Shown here: in pieces, positions 45,240-56,649 of the stretch
Layout of the letters: every line of letters starts with the position of its first letter
Position numbering within the stretch: the first letter of the stretch is position 1
Source: Merluccius polli
Lineage: Eukaryota > Chordata > Actinopteri > Gadiformes > Merlucciidae
Assembly: GCA_030340625.1 (NCBI GenBank)
Contig: JAOPHQ010003695.1
Coordinates: 186,001-250,000 of the forward strand
Length of the DNA: 64,000 bases
Direction: 5' to 3'
The notes under the pieces: generated by a model
What the model saw: the letters and a program-made list of their open reading frames with translations, nothing else
Databases searched by the model: none
Told to the model about the DNA's origin: nothing
Made by a program: the position numbers and the translations under genes

Positions 45240-45650
45240 TGAAGATGGTTAGGTAATTGTTATTACCGGTTGTAACTGTCTTAAGGTATATACTCTTCTT
45301 TATTAATTGTTTCTTGATTTTGTGATTATCTTGATTGTGTGATTATAAATAACCAGATGTCAGATGTTACAGGCCAGGAAGGCACCGCTGCGTCTGCTCT
45401 CTGTCGGTATGAGGGAGGTCATAAAGTAATCACCTCAAGTGTCACCTCCTGACTCCAGGCCCATATGTTAATCTGTCTTGTTTTCCTGGGGAGGGGGCCA
45501 AACCGGAATAAAAGACTGTGGCACAATGATCTGGGCCCGCTCTGTTAGAGAGGGGACTTTTATGCATACATTAAATACTTTTATACTTCTACAACTATAT
45601 TGTGTGTTACTTTAACATTTAGAAGTCTCATCTGTCCTCGACGCAATATC
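45240..45650 (+). repeat. Candidate 3' LTR of the provirus
   Basis: After a purine-rich tract (45150-45163) the sequence includes a promoter-like region, AATAAA near 45509-45514, and a CT/T-rich end. There is no second copy upstream with which to confirm the borders. Confidence 0.4.
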
Positions 45651-46257
45651 TAAAAAAAAATGCCACAACAACCGGCAAGGGGAATTGTGAGCAAACAACA
45701 AAACGAGAGCAAACTAGGGCAAACGTGAATGACATCTCCGAACGCTCTCCAATCTCCGATCTTAATTTGTGTCAGTCCCGTCTACCCCTCTTCTGAAGGC
45801 TAGTTTTCCTGTGCGTTTTTTGGGGGGTTGAATGAAAGAGTGAGAGAGAGAGAGCAAAAATTGCTTCGAGTGGCCTTGTTAACTCTAAAGTTATGTGTGC
45901 AAAATTGTAATATGACTGTCACTGACTCACCCCTGCATAATGGAGTGGTTGTGTTAGTCGAACAGAGACATGAGGACATATTGTCACTACACAGCACAAG
46001 GGGCATAATTAGACTTGTTCAATTAGTCTTGATCACTGTGATGGATGATTTTGACTCCGGCGCAGACTCTGCAGCGGCGACACTGTTACCACGGCAACCA
46101 GAAACTTTGCCTTGCATTCATTGTCAGAACTTAGGATATCATAGCAACATTTGGCTAATTAGGAATGATTACATTTTATTTTTAAATATTGGCAGAAAAG
46201 TAATTAAACAAGGCTTCCACAGTATTTTGGCTTCTTGATAAGAAAGTTTTAAGTTAT
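45651..46257. other. Intergenic sequence with a 136-codon open frame of doubtful meaning
   Basis: A plus-strand frame at 45828-46238 is open but has no recognisable domain and no splice context. I treat it as chance. It spans the RFX-like motif at 46085-46098. Confidence 0.4.
46085..46098. promoter_or_regulatory. RFX X-box-like palindrome
   Basis: GTTACCACGGCAAC fits the X-box consensus GTNRCCNNRGYAAC at every position. RFX factors bind such sites at ciliary genes. No gene start is visible within several kb. Confidence 0.45.
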
Positions 46258-46265
46258 GTATTTTT

Positions 46266-46886
46266 TAGGGATGTCCGATATTATCGGCCCACCGATATTA
46301 TCGGCCGATATTGGCATAAAAAATCAATATCGGAAAATATCGATTTTGAAATAATTTCAGACATCTGTTATGTTTCAAGTGAGGACGTGGTTTGATGACA
46401 TCATCAAATGTGCCGCGCCGTCTCAATAACAAGCCTGGGCGTGTGCGGCCGTGTAGCGGGACGCTAGTTGTAGCTGTGGTTATGTCGGTGGTTTGGAATT
46501 ATTTCAAAGTTTCTACGTTGAATAGTAAAATAGGGGTCAGCGCAACATACTAACGCATTCTGCGAAACAGTCTCATCACAATCTGGTTCAGGTCCGCTGT
46601 ACCGCGCTCACATTATTTTATTTATTAATCCTTCCAGACCGTCACCGGGGCTTCAGAGTAATGTGTCCGAGGAGAGCAGCCCTCTCCCGGACACACATGC
46701 TAGCTTTTACCGCTGTTTTGTTTTTATTTATTAATCCATACTTCCGCTCGGCATAAAGCCTATTGCAATGAGTGTAAAGCGGAGGTTTCACGTGGCCGCA
46801 TATCGGTATCGGTTGATATCGGTATCGGAAATTAAGAGTTGAACAATATCGGTTATCGGTAAAAAAGCCAATATCGGACATCCCTA
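46266..46886 (+). mobile_element. Non-autonomous hAT element (family B, copy 1)
   Basis: The left end is TAGGGATGTCCGATATTATC and the inverted right end is TAGGGATGTCCGATATTGGC (17 bp identical). GTATTTTT flanks it on both sides (46258-46265, 46887-46894). Subterminal GATATCGGT-type words repeat near both ends. It has no coding capacity. An inverted sister copy lies at 61696-62364. Confidence 0.92.
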
Positions 46887-46904
46887 GTATTTTTCATTCA
46901 TTTT

Positions 46905-47040
46905 TGTGAATTTCAAGATCGTCAAGTGACTGGAGTATTTGTCTCTCAGATGAAAGGCCCTGGGTTAAATTCCCATCACCCCCCCCCCCCCCCTGCAATG
47001 CTTACATGTAGCTGGAGGCATTCTTGAGCAATTGACCCAA
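46905..47040 (+). repeat. tRNA-derived SINE with poly(C) interruption
   Basis: CTCTCAGATGAAAGGCCCTG leads to a B-box-like GGTTAAATTCC (46963-46973). Then come a C tract (46979-46993) and a conserved SINE body (CATTCTTGAGCAATTGACCC). The 5' A box is diverged. Confidence 0.6.
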
Positions 47041-48149
47041 ACTTCAAAATGCTAATATTGCCACTTCTATTACGAATATGTCGCTGAATTCTCTACAATG
47101 AACCACTGTTACTCCATCTAAATGCTTAACACACATCAGCCATTAGAAGTAGATTACGAGGAATACAGAAAAAATGCCTTTGATAGTGAAGAATGCTTCA
47201 CCTCTTCCGTATAGAAAAGCATCAAAGGCTGAATAACAGAAATTAAAACTAGGGCATAAACACAGTTCTTTCATGAAAAGAAGCAGACAAATTCCTTCTT
47301 AGTTCTGCAGTACAACATCTGCTTGGGAAAATCAAAGTGTCTTGAAAAGGTGTGAATATTCAGGGAATTTCAACTGCCTGTCAGGAGCCTGTAGCGCATT
47401 GTCACAGGTTTTTTTTTCTAATCGGAAAGAATGGATTCACTAGCTCCGAGCAGATGGCTGAGGAAGAAATGTGACAAAAAAATAGAGTTGTTACTTTTTT
47501 TTTTACGAGACGAGTCTAGTTTTAAAGTTGGTTAGTTTTCGACTCACCTGCAACTCTACTTTATTTTTATTACCATTTAATTGGATGGATTGACAGTCCA
47601 TCATCATTAACGATGACGGCTGCAGCCAATCCCAGTTTAGAATGACTATGCTCGTTAACATTATATATTTACTTGTATTATCTATGACTACATGCTAATA
47701 AAATGCAAAAATAATTTACAATGTAGTGACAGTTAAAAAAAGTATTCATGTGAGATAACAAAACTTGGATCGTGTACTCTTTTGCACAATTCAATCTTGC
47801 AAAATGAAAAGTTACTTCACGTTAACTGAAATAGGGATGTAGCGGTAATAACATTTTGAGATTGGACATTAGCATATAGCTAAAAATAAACCACTTAGCC
47901 TACTTGGATTTTTACAGAAACTATCATTATGCCAGAACGGATGATAGACATGTTCTCTTTCTTCGTAACTATATAACTAAAAAGATTTAGCTTGTTAGTC
48001 AAAATAATGATGCAACAAATATGGACAGGTCTTTAATTTAACAGATTTTTTGGGGGGGGGGGTAGGTAGAGGAGGGAGGCTATGCAGAGTCCAGATGAAC
48101 TCTTAACAAATGAGTCTCTTGGCAGGATGATCTTTGGTAGGTTGAACAC
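47041..48149. other. Intergenic sequence
   Basis: No gene is visible. A G tract occurs near 48051-48062. Confidence 0.5.
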
Positions 48150-48467
48150 TGTTACGTGTAGCGGAGCAGGTGGACCCAAAAGCAGGAGACAGCAGCCGCA
48201 GGAACTGAAGAATCACGATTTATTTCAGAAACGCACTTGGGAGTGCAGGCTAACAGAACATGACAAGACAGAACTAATGCCAAGACAAAGACTGAACTGA
48301 AAACCAGGGCTACACTAAAAACAGAACTAATGAGGGAATGGGGAAGAGGTGAGTAACAAAGGAACATGCAGGGAGCAGATAGGTTGAGGAAAATAAAAGG
48401 AGCAGGACAGGGCTGACGAGGGGGCTGATGCAAGGGTGGCAAGGAGGGAAAAGTGGAGGGCGTGACG
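48150..48467 (-). mobile_element. Solo LTR (family A, copy 2, inverted)
   Basis: It begins TGTTACG and ends GGCGTGACG, the inverse of the copy at 22464-22892 (TGTCACAG...CCGTAACA). AACAC flanks both sides (48145-48149, 48468-48472). The minus strand reads AATAAATCG near 48220, the polyadenylation signal position. Confidence 0.65.
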
Positions 48468-48917
48468 AACACGAGGTGTGCCGCGACGTTTTGGATGCAC
48501 TACAGAAGTTTGATTGTGGAAGCAGGGCGATTGTTGACCGGAGGGGGACAGGTGCGCGATTGTTGACGGGGGGGCGGAGTAATGACACCGCAAATACGGA
48601 CGTTTATCATCTTTTTTTAAAATATATATTTTTTAAGAGGCCCCTGATTGGCCGAGGCCCCGGGCTGAAGCCCAGGTAAGCCCGTGCATTAAGGCGCCAC
48701 TGCCCAGACCTACGACCGACGGGGTGGGGTCGCCGGGCAGAGGACGCAGCCGTTCCGCAGCGCAGCCGTTCCGCGGTGCTTACCTTCCTTTGTGGAAATC
48801 CGGTATAGACCCAGCTCCCAACCCAACTTTGAGAATAGATTAACGGCGATAATTTTTTTATCGCGCGATAAGAGTCTCGCGTTATCGCAGCGCGTTAACG
48901 CCGATAACAGCCCACCA

Positions 48918-48919
<2 letters not shown>
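48468..48919. other. Intergenic sequence with probable element ends
   Basis: No gene is visible. GC-rich around 48700-48780. 48860-48905 (CGCGATAAGAGTCTCGCGTTATCG) contains short self-complementary words. Confidence 0.35.
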
Positions 48920-48973
<54 letters not shown>

Positions 48974-49030
48974 CACGTATATATACATATACACACACAT
49001 ATACATATACCGGTACACACATATACATAT

Positions 49031-49096
<66 letters not shown>

Positions 49097-49150
49097 ATAC
49101 ATACATATACACACATATACACACACATACATATATACATATATATACAG
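48920..49150. repeat. Compound (AT)n/(AC)n/(ATAC)n microsatellite
   Basis: AT runs at 48920-48967 and 49038-49087 are separated and followed by ATACAC/ATACAT units. Open frames up to 154 codons pass through it on both strands, but they are only (YI)n/(TY)n translations of the repeat. Confidence 0.95.
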
Positions 49151-49599
49151 TACGTAATAGTTTCGAGTAAACACGTATCCATATGCACAGGCAGAAAAAA
49201 AAGGACGGTGACACTGTTCTTGGGTCCTCTACCAGGAAGCAGCAGCTATGGTAACTAAGTTTTGGATAACACATAATGAGGTAGACGGTTTCATGGTCAT
49301 ATTGTATTGTGTGCGTATACAGAATAAATGGTTAAACTGATTTTACTGCGTGTGTCTGTATTGTTTATGAAAATCGTGCAATCAACAACGTACAAGTGTG
49401 CATCCACATGCCGGTTATTACATGGCTTTATGACTGGGGAGAAATGACATGTATAGACTGCAGTGTACCACACATTCAAAAGTCAGTGTTGAAGTGACAA
49501 TTAACTATGTTTTTCGGCTGAATGGCAGCTGTGATTTCACTATATAAGAAAAGTTGGACGAGAAAATTGGAGTATTGGAGCTATGCATAGACTCCAGCA
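49151..49599. other. Intergenic sequence
   Basis: No gene or recognised element. Confidence 0.45.
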
Positions 49600-49830
49600 A
49601 CTGATACCCTATACCACATTTTGGGCCAGTATTGGTACGATACCGATACCCAGTATCGGATAGGTGCATCCCAAATACAGAGCCTAGTGATCTAGTATAT
49701 AGGGAGAACAGAAGGGGTCCTAGTACTGAGCCTTGGGGGACACCAGTGTCAAGAGAACAGACAACATTAAAATGTGCTAGAGGCCACCAAATTTGGGCTT
49801 TTACACCCAAAAATGTTCCTTTCCACCCCT
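49600..49830 (-). pseudogene. LINE RT fragment abutting a hAT-like terminus
   Basis: On the minus strand VPQGSVLGPLLFSLYTRSLG (about 49670-49745) is an RT block of L1/L2-type non-LTR elements. It runs straight into TTTGGGATGCACCTATCCGA (minus strand, about 49653-49672) and GGTATCGGTATCG words like those at ends of the GATATCGGT hAT elements. Both are small scraps. Confidence 0.65.
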
Positions 49831-50209
49831 GGCTGGCTACTTTTTGACACTGGCTGGCTAGTCTATATCCTTCTGGAAAGCCATATTATGCATTTACCCA
49901 TCATACACGTAGTTTCACATCATCACAGTCACAAACCATTTCAACATGAACCAACATCAACTCAAAGTAAAATAGAAGAGGATTTGCCCTTTTATCGAGT
50001 CTAAATTATTAACATTAGCCACAATAGGCGGTGCTACTCTTTGATCGTCTCTGCCTTAATAGAGTGCGACTCACCAATTCGGGAGATCCATGACGCATTT
50101 ACTTGACGAAATACTTTGGATGTCCTCTCTTAAAGGTCACATTGATAACACTTTTATATAGACTTATACTTTTGTAAAAAATAATACTTCCACAGAGCTT
50201 TTAGAAAGA
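49831..50209. other. Intergenic sequence
   Basis: No gene or recognised element is visible. Confidence 0.4.
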
Positions 50210-52460
50210 GTAGAGTAGAGAAATATGTATTATTTGGGACAATTCATTTTACAGTTTAAAAACATAAAACACATTAAGATACAGTAGAGATATAATCCTA
50301 AAACACAGCTAAAAGGAACATACAAAACACAATAACATTAAGTCCTAAAACACATGCAGCTAAAAGGACATACAGTTTCAATACTATATTGTCAGAACAT
50401 ACAAAAAAGTGCCTGTCAGACATAACAAAAAAAACAACATCACGGTTAGTCAGTCCTTGTCACCCTCCGGTTCCAAGTTTAAACTTTGGATAGTCTCTGG
50501 GAGAAAAAAGCGACCATATCTATTCCTACTACATCTAGGCATCCTATACCTACGCCCAGAGGGAAGGAGGGAAACAGAATAAAGAGGGTGTAAAGGGTCC
50601 TGAAGAATATCCTGAGCTTTCCTAATGACCGTTTTCTAATAGACCAGACAGAGGTCATTTAGATCACAGTCAGTCATTTTAGAGCTCATCCTCACATATT
50701 TCCAACATATTCGTATTCGTCAGGTTTAAGTTCCTGAACCAGCAGATAAAAGCAAAGGTGAGGACTGACTCGATACAAGATGGGTAAACATTTTCAAAAG
50801 TGATTTGTCTACATTAAAACTGCTAAGCTTCCTTAAAAAGAATAGGCGCTGGTGACCTTTGTTTAAGATTGCCTTCACATTAGGCTCGAAGCTTAGTTTG
50901 TCATTCACAATTGTCCCCAGATATGTGTACTAGCTAACCACATCTACCTGTTCCCCATTTATGCGGATAGGGAATGGGGGGGCAGAAGCCCTTCTGCAAA
51001 AGTCAATAGCCATTTCTTTAGTTTTTGATACATTGAGTGAATGTACATAAGAAAGGAATTGTCACACCATTGTTAGAACTCGTTAACAATTGGACCATGG
51101 CAAGTCTCATCGTCTTTGAGAAGACTCACTATTATCTGCAAATTTGACGATATGTCCGGTCATACTGGCTCACACAATCATTGGTGTACAAAACAAACAG
51201 TAGGGGTGAGAGAACGCACCCTTGTGGTGAACCAAGACTTAACAACACTAGAGAGAGCCACATTCACCCTCTGGGAACGGTCAGTTAAAAAGCTCATGAG
51301 CCAGCATACAGTATTAAAATCCATAGCAAAGTTACTTATAAGTCTGTGTGCAAGAATGTGGGGCTGTATGCAATCAAAGGTAGAAGAGAAAAAAAAGCAA
51401 CCTAGCATGCTTTTGACTACCTTCTAGGTGTTTCACAATGAAGTTAATACAAAATAAAAAAAAATAAAAAATGTTTATATGTCCTGGCTCTTACTTTGAT
51501 ATTCTGCACTCAGTATTTTCGCACTTATCTCTTTTGTATACTAGCAATTGGTTAACTTAGCAATTAGGTGTGCCTGAAACTCGTTCTTGTGAAATCCTTA
51601 CTCTACTGATAGCGGTTTAGTGTTGCACTTTCTCCTAACAAATGTACTTATTGTATGTCGCTTTGGACAAAAGCATCTGCTAAATGCCTGAAATGTAAAT
51701 GTAAATGTGATGGTGGCATCCTCTACCCCCCTCCCCGCTCTGTAAGCAAATTGTAAGGGATCAAGTTTATCTTTGGTCATAGCAAGGATCTTGTTTCTAA
51801 CAATCCTCTCAAAAGCCTTCATAGTCAGAGAGGTAAGGGCCACAGGACGATAATCATTTTGTCATTTGGGAGTCCTAACCTTGGCCACTGGCACCAATAG
51901 AGTCTTTCCATATTTTTGGAAACTCTCTGAAGAAGTGAACACTGTAATATAAAAGAAAGAATGCCACATAATTGCCTAGGTATGTATGAGTATGGCCCCG
52001 TCCCTAATGGCCAGGGCGTTTCCTCTCCTTAGTGTACATGAGAGATTTCAGCACTTTCTCCTCATTGATGATAATTCTGCTCTCGGGGGCTCTTGCAACG
52101 TCCCTAAAAGCTAGATGTACATTTTTTAAATCAAGCTCATAAAAATGTAAGTAAATATTATTCAGTTCATCGGCCAACACTCCATCAGGTTTGTCAAATA
52201 AAACTGCTTTCTGATTTAGTTATCCAAGGCTTGTTGTTAGGGAACACTACACAATTTGTAAGGGATAATATTTTCTTCACAAAAGGTCATATAAGCAGTA
52301 ACAGTCTCAGTCAATTCATCTAGGTCACTGCAGGCATCTTAAAAAACGTCCCAATCGGTACAATCAAAGCAAGCCTGAAGGGCCATAGTGGAAACCTCAG
52401 TCCAAATAGAGCCATAGCATAAGTCAAGGACCCTGTTGTGCCTCGTCGGGCAAGTGACAT
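50210..52460 (-). mobile_element. L2/CR1-like LINE, 3' half, inactive
   Basis: Read from 52460 down, the minus strand gives LADELNNIYLHFYELDLKNV (linker), then VALTSLTMKAFERIVRNKIL and LDPLQFAYRAGRGVEDATI (51700-51843), and QPHILAHRLISNFAMDFNTV and SPQGCVLSPLLFVLYTND (51177-51385). An RT catalytic box altered to FADN (51131-51142) and a tail with NKGHQRLFFLRKLSSFNVDK (50726-50908) follow. Frameshifts and stops are present, the endonuclease half is missing, and a SINE-like unit splits the RT. Confidence 0.85.
51440..51715 (+). repeat. SINE-like repeat nested in the LINE
   Basis: The unit starts near CCTGGCTCTTACTTTGATAT and ends TCGCTTTGGACAAAAGCATC TGCTAAATGCC plus TGTAAA units. Its 3' core is the complement of the TTATCCAAAGCGACTTACA core seen at 14.9 and 16.5 kb. 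LINE coding lies on both sides (...DATI above 51700, HLEGSQKHARLLFF-like below 51440), so it inserted later. Confidence 0.75.
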
Positions 52461-52526
52461 ATTGATGAAAGTTACATAGAGACTTTTTTAATACAATGAT
52501 TGAAGTGGCCCATGATCAGAATAGGT

Positions 52527-53090
52527 GACATTTACCATTGCTTATTAGCATGCATATTAGTAGCATATTGGCCCTTTATTAGTCATAAAGCACTTATTAA
52601 TGCATTATTCTGCATGACAATATTCTACAACTACTAGGCCATTAACTAAGGGTTTTTCCTCAATAATCTCCTAATTCCTAATTACTAAGTGTTAATAGTG
52701 TCCAAATAACTTTAAATGAAGTCTTTCTAACTCAGAATATGTTCCCCATTCTAAAGTGAGGTCTTGCTCATAACTAATTCACTAGTAGTTTGACACTTAT
52801 TAACACACAGGTTCCCTAATCTAAAGTTGCCTCCTCTTCACACTTAGTAAAGCCATTATAGCACACAACTACTGCAATTAACAGACCCTATTCTTATGTA
52901 TTAAGTGTTAGGGGAGAATGACTATTCATGTGGTACTATCACCTTATAAGGCCCATACTGAGAAAAGCATATTAAGATCATAATTCATGTACAACAACTT
53001 CCTTACTTACTATCAATAAGCAGTAATTAGGAGGTTATTGAGGGAAAACTTAGTTAATGGCCTCGTAGTTGTAGAATATGGTCGCAGGAG
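52527..53090. repeat. Palindromic teleost short element
   Basis: 52605-52690 and 53000-53085 are long imperfect inverted repeats sharing CTACAACTACTAGGCCATTA ACTAAGG and CAATAATCTCCTAATT in opposite sense. The interior contains TCTAAAGT(GA)GGT words. Outer borders are approximate. Confidence 0.6.
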
Positions 53091-53327
53091 TGTATTTCAC
53101 ATTTAAACAACACATCAGCTTTGGAAAGATCACTCCACCATGACCCCGGAAGTCCTCTGTATTCCATATTGAACCATGTGGTTATTGGTTTTTAAAAGGT
53201 GATGTAGGGTAGATGTAAGAGCTATAATTTGCTAAAAATGGTGTGAAAAATCTGAGAACTATTAGTGAGTGAAATGCACACACGTGTCTGTGTGTGTTAT
53301 ATGTACAGTATATGAACTGTGTGTATT

Positions 53328-53329
<2 letters not shown>

Positions 53330-53396
<67 letters not shown>
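53330..53396. repeat. (GA)n microsatellite, about 66 bp
   Basis: A pure GA run. Confidence 0.95.
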
Positions 53397-54964
53397 ATTA
53401 GTGTGTGTATACGTACTATGTGTCTTTTTCACAATTTTTGAAGTATCATTCAGAACTAGAAAATGCATTTCCTGTAGAAAATGCAGTGATTGCTATAGTG
53501 TAAGTGAGGTTAAAAATATGTTTAATAAAGCAACATAGTTTAAGACAGACATGTTGAATAGCAGAACTCAAGTGAAAATATTTGAACAGAGTTCAAAAGT
53601 TTCATGTCTAAATGGAGTAAGCGTAACAGTTTAAGCAAAGTTTAAAAGTTAAACAAACAGCTAAACTAAGGATTATTTGGGGTTAAAATAAAAAATACAT
53701 AAACTGGGATACATAAACATTATAATACGATAACGATATAAAAATGTGTACATAAGAACACACACACACACACACGTAATTTATAAGCTGGCTATCCACC
53801 TGAGTAGCGACCAGAATTTACCCAACTATTTTTTCTCTCTTGTCTTTTCTTTTCTTTTATGTTTGAAAGGCATGACCGCTCACTCAGCTTGCAGATGTGC
53901 TCAGCTTGTCAGTCTTGATGTTCAGATTTTGTGCCTAAACTAGCTATATCGTATCTTCTCATCACATAATCAAATAGAGACTTTACATTGGACAACAACA
54001 TACAGTACATATTACCCAGCAATCATCGTCGAATATCTGTGTATTACAAAAATACCAAAGAAAATGAGAAATTATTAATTTAATTGAATCGTGACACATT
54101 GTATCATAGAGCACACACAACCCAAAACTAATTCTGTTACTGAAGTAATCCTAACGTTTATATCAGGGGTTGACCCCCGACACACACACACACACACTCA
54201 TCTTTCATCCTAAGATGGACATTTCTTTCTTTTGTGAAAAAAAGAATGAAAAGAGAAAACCACTGAACAGCACATCTCTCTTTGAGACTCGACCTGAGGT
54301 CCAAATAGGTACTAGGAAGAAAAAGCTAGGACACAGTGGAGCTGTCGGTCATTGCAGCCGTCAACCGGCGGAAGAGAAAGAGAGCCATCAACTGACTTAT
54401 TAGAGCGGTCGGTTGTCGGCGGCGAAGTGGTTGGTACTAGAAGTAAGAGAACATTTTAAAAAGCTGTCTTCTCGCTGGATTATCCACGTGTTGACAAGCT
54501 GACACAAGCTGACATAAGCTGACAGGCGTCCCACCATTTGGGAGTGAGTACAAACACATCCTGGTTTGTTTTGTTGTCTCCTTCGTCTCATTTCCACTAT
54601 ATTCACCCCCAGTCTGCAGCGGCCATCACTCCCCGCGAACCCTCCGGCACTCAAATGGCGGGCAGGTCCGTGTGCGTAGGAGGGGGGGCAGGGCCTGAGA
54701 AACACCTTGACAGAGCAATTGGATGAGTAGTGGCAGTAACACAAGCGAGAACCATATTCTGTTAAATTGGACAATGTCCGATATTTAGCTTGAGTTTTGT
54801 AATGATTCCCTAATGTCCTATTCTGAATAGCAGTGGTGGTCACTGATGGTTGCTGACCTTGGAAAGATGTACTATAGAATCCATTAAAAAAACTATGAAA
54901 AACCATCTGCCATTATTAATGCCACAGTCTAGGGTAATATTGTACCACCAAAGTACTCTTAAAA
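53397..54964. other. Intergenic sequence
   Basis: Short (CA)n runs lie at 53759-53775 and 54180-54197. A 168-codon minus-strand frame (54400-54906) shows no domain and is probably chance. Confidence 0.4.
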
Positions 54965-54996
54965 TGCTTCTTTTTACCCATTGAGCAACAGTTTAA

Positions 54997-55904
54997 AGGT
55001 GCGCTATGCAACTCGGTTATTCCTCCGCTGTTTCTGGGTTTTCGCCGGAATTGGGCTCGCATTTCTCACTATAGAGCTCCCCCTGCAGCTTCGGAATAGG
55101 CCTACAACACTGTCGTAAAAACTCATTGACAACGCCCCCCACCCCCCACTTCGATAAATAAATAGTAATACACAACGAGAACCTGGATTCGGACCGCAAA
55201 CAAACATGTGTGGTAGCAACTTGCAAGTCACTGCTAGGATAAACCCTCACTAGCTAGCAAGCTAGCCATGAAGCAACCAAGCTAAACACATACAGGGCTC
55301 ACAATAAAACGGTCGAGCAAAACACATTGTTCAACAGACTCTCAAACCACATTACAAAAACGAAGTTCACCCAAGGGTAGGCTACTTACAATTTCAGCAG
55401 CAAGACAGCCAAGTCGGCGTCCGTTTTGCATTCTTCCGAGTCTCTCAGTTGACGCCATTCCGCATAAGCTCGCCCTATGTTCACTCGTGTCTGGTTTCTT
55501 TGTTTATCATAATCCTTTCTCTTATTCTTCGATTCCTCCGACCTTCCCCTCTTGGGTCTTGATGGATCCATAGTGGATTTGTCGATTGATCCAGAATTGC
55601 CTTGCAACTGACTCTTTATATTCAGCCGGACCCATGTTTGGCACCCCCGCCCAGGTCTACCGTAAAGCAGTGAAACTACAATCTGACTACATTTTCGAGG
55701 CGCGATTGGATACTTCCGCTGCGTCACATCCGTAAGTGGCCGGGACGGCCACATGAAGTTGCATGTTCTGTTTTTCCGCGGGGACCCAACAGGGGGAGAT
55801 GAAACACCCACCAAACAACCCAGAAAGTGTTGTAGAACGATCAGAACGACTCTCAACCTGCATGGTTAAGGTTATTTTTGATAAACGAGTTGCATAGTGC
55901 TTCT
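54997..55904 (-). mobile_element. TTAA-flanked DNA transposon remnant
   Basis: Ends are AGGTGCGCTATGCAACTCG and the inverted AGAAGCACTATGCAACTCG, next to TTAA on both sides (54993-54996, 55905-55908). TTAA targets are used by piggyBac and Kolobok-type elements. A minus-strand frame (55386-55856) carries KNKRKDYDKQRNQTRVNIGR and AYAEWRQLRDSEECKTDADL. The superfamily is not certain. Confidence 0.75.
55386..55565 (-). CDS. Conserved-looking ORF within TTAA element
   Basis: About 60 codons from an internal methionine (MDPSRPKRGRSEESKNKRKD) to the exon-like end DLAVLLLKL at 55386. The segment is basic and helical with an R-RVNIG-A---W--L----CKTDA-LA--LL pattern. From memory, similar frames accompany other teleost DNA elements, so I judge it transposon-encoded. 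A GT donor-like base pair follows LLLKL (minus strand, TTGTAAGTAG), so it could be a first coding exon. Confidence 0.45.
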   Translation of the reverse strand, partial: PSRPKRGRSEESKNKRKDYDKQRNQTRVNIGRAYAEWRQLRDSEECKTDADLAVLLLKL

Positions 55905-55908
55905 TTAA

Positions 55909-56649
55909 GACCAAAGTATGTCAATGCTTCTTTTTACCCATTAAAAGAAATTATGACCTTTCCAATGCTGATCGCTACGGTCCACACAAGGCTGTCCCAT
56001 TTGGTGTGTCTTTATATAATTTAATTCACAAGCTAATTATCTCCATAGGGTGCTACTTTTGGTAGGAAAAACACTCATTGCAGTTAGGCCAACACCTCCA
56101 CAATGTCAAGTAGGATTGAAATGGGAAAAAAAAAACAACTCCTCCAATAACCTTTCCTTGAGCAGCACCTTTGAATTCCAGCTTGTCCAAGTGAATCGGC
56201 CACATACTTTTCTCAAGTACGAAAAGCACCCTAATCTCTCGTTATTTTCAGCACGTTCAATGTTTGAGAACTGGGATGCCATGTCGTATTTCTTTCTTTA
56301 CAATCAATTCATAGCACACACACCACACACATTTAATTTAGAGATCGGTATAACATAAATGAATAGCACTTTAGAATAACTGCAATGTTAAAGCATTTGT
56401 AAACTAGTAGTAAATAGTGAATTCATCACAATTTATAATCAGCTATAAATTATTAATAAAATAATGAGATAATGGTTTAAGTGTAAGTGTATGATTTACA
56501 TATGATTTACAATGTGTTAATAATGCTTTGTAAACATTTAATAATGTTGCAATTCATTATTAGTTCATGTAGTTAGAAAGCAATAGTTAAGTCTTTTGTG
56601 GTTATTTTATTACCATAAATGGACATGATTTTGTGAAACTAGAGGTTAC
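55909..56649. other. Intergenic AT-rich sequence with dispersed repeat
   Basis: 56370-56590 has the TTATTAATAA/TTTACAATGTG word pattern of a common fish short repeat. No gene is visible. Confidence 0.35.

Larger units (their letters stand above)
38740..45650 (+). mobile_element. Degenerate gammaretrovirus-like endogenous retrovirus with nested insertions
   Basis: Remnants occur in the order gag, zinc knuckle, protease, RT, RNase H, integrase, a possible env leader, and an LTR-like 3' region. Pol pieces resemble fish endogenous retroviruses of the gammaretro/epsilonretro group. Stops, frameshifts and deletions occur in every gene, most of env is absent and no 5' LTR was found. At least two foreign segments (about 41630-42195 and 43765-44220) interrupt it, plus a probable third around 39240-39836. 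It is not replication-competent. Confidence 0.8.

Noticed and set aside
45828..46238. 136-codon frame as a novel gene
   Set aside because: No domain, no splice partners and a repeat-rich setting. Frames of this length are expected by chance in 64 kb.
46905..47010. Functional tRNA gene
   Set aside because: The B-box is recognisable but the A box and cloverleaf are degraded and a C tract interrupts. A SINE fits better.
48710..49188. Minus- and plus-strand frames up to 154 codons
   Set aside because: They are translations of AT/AC repeats (YI, TY), open in several frames at once.
54400..54906. 168-codon minus-strand frame
   Set aside because: No recognisable domain, patchy composition and no splice or promoter support.
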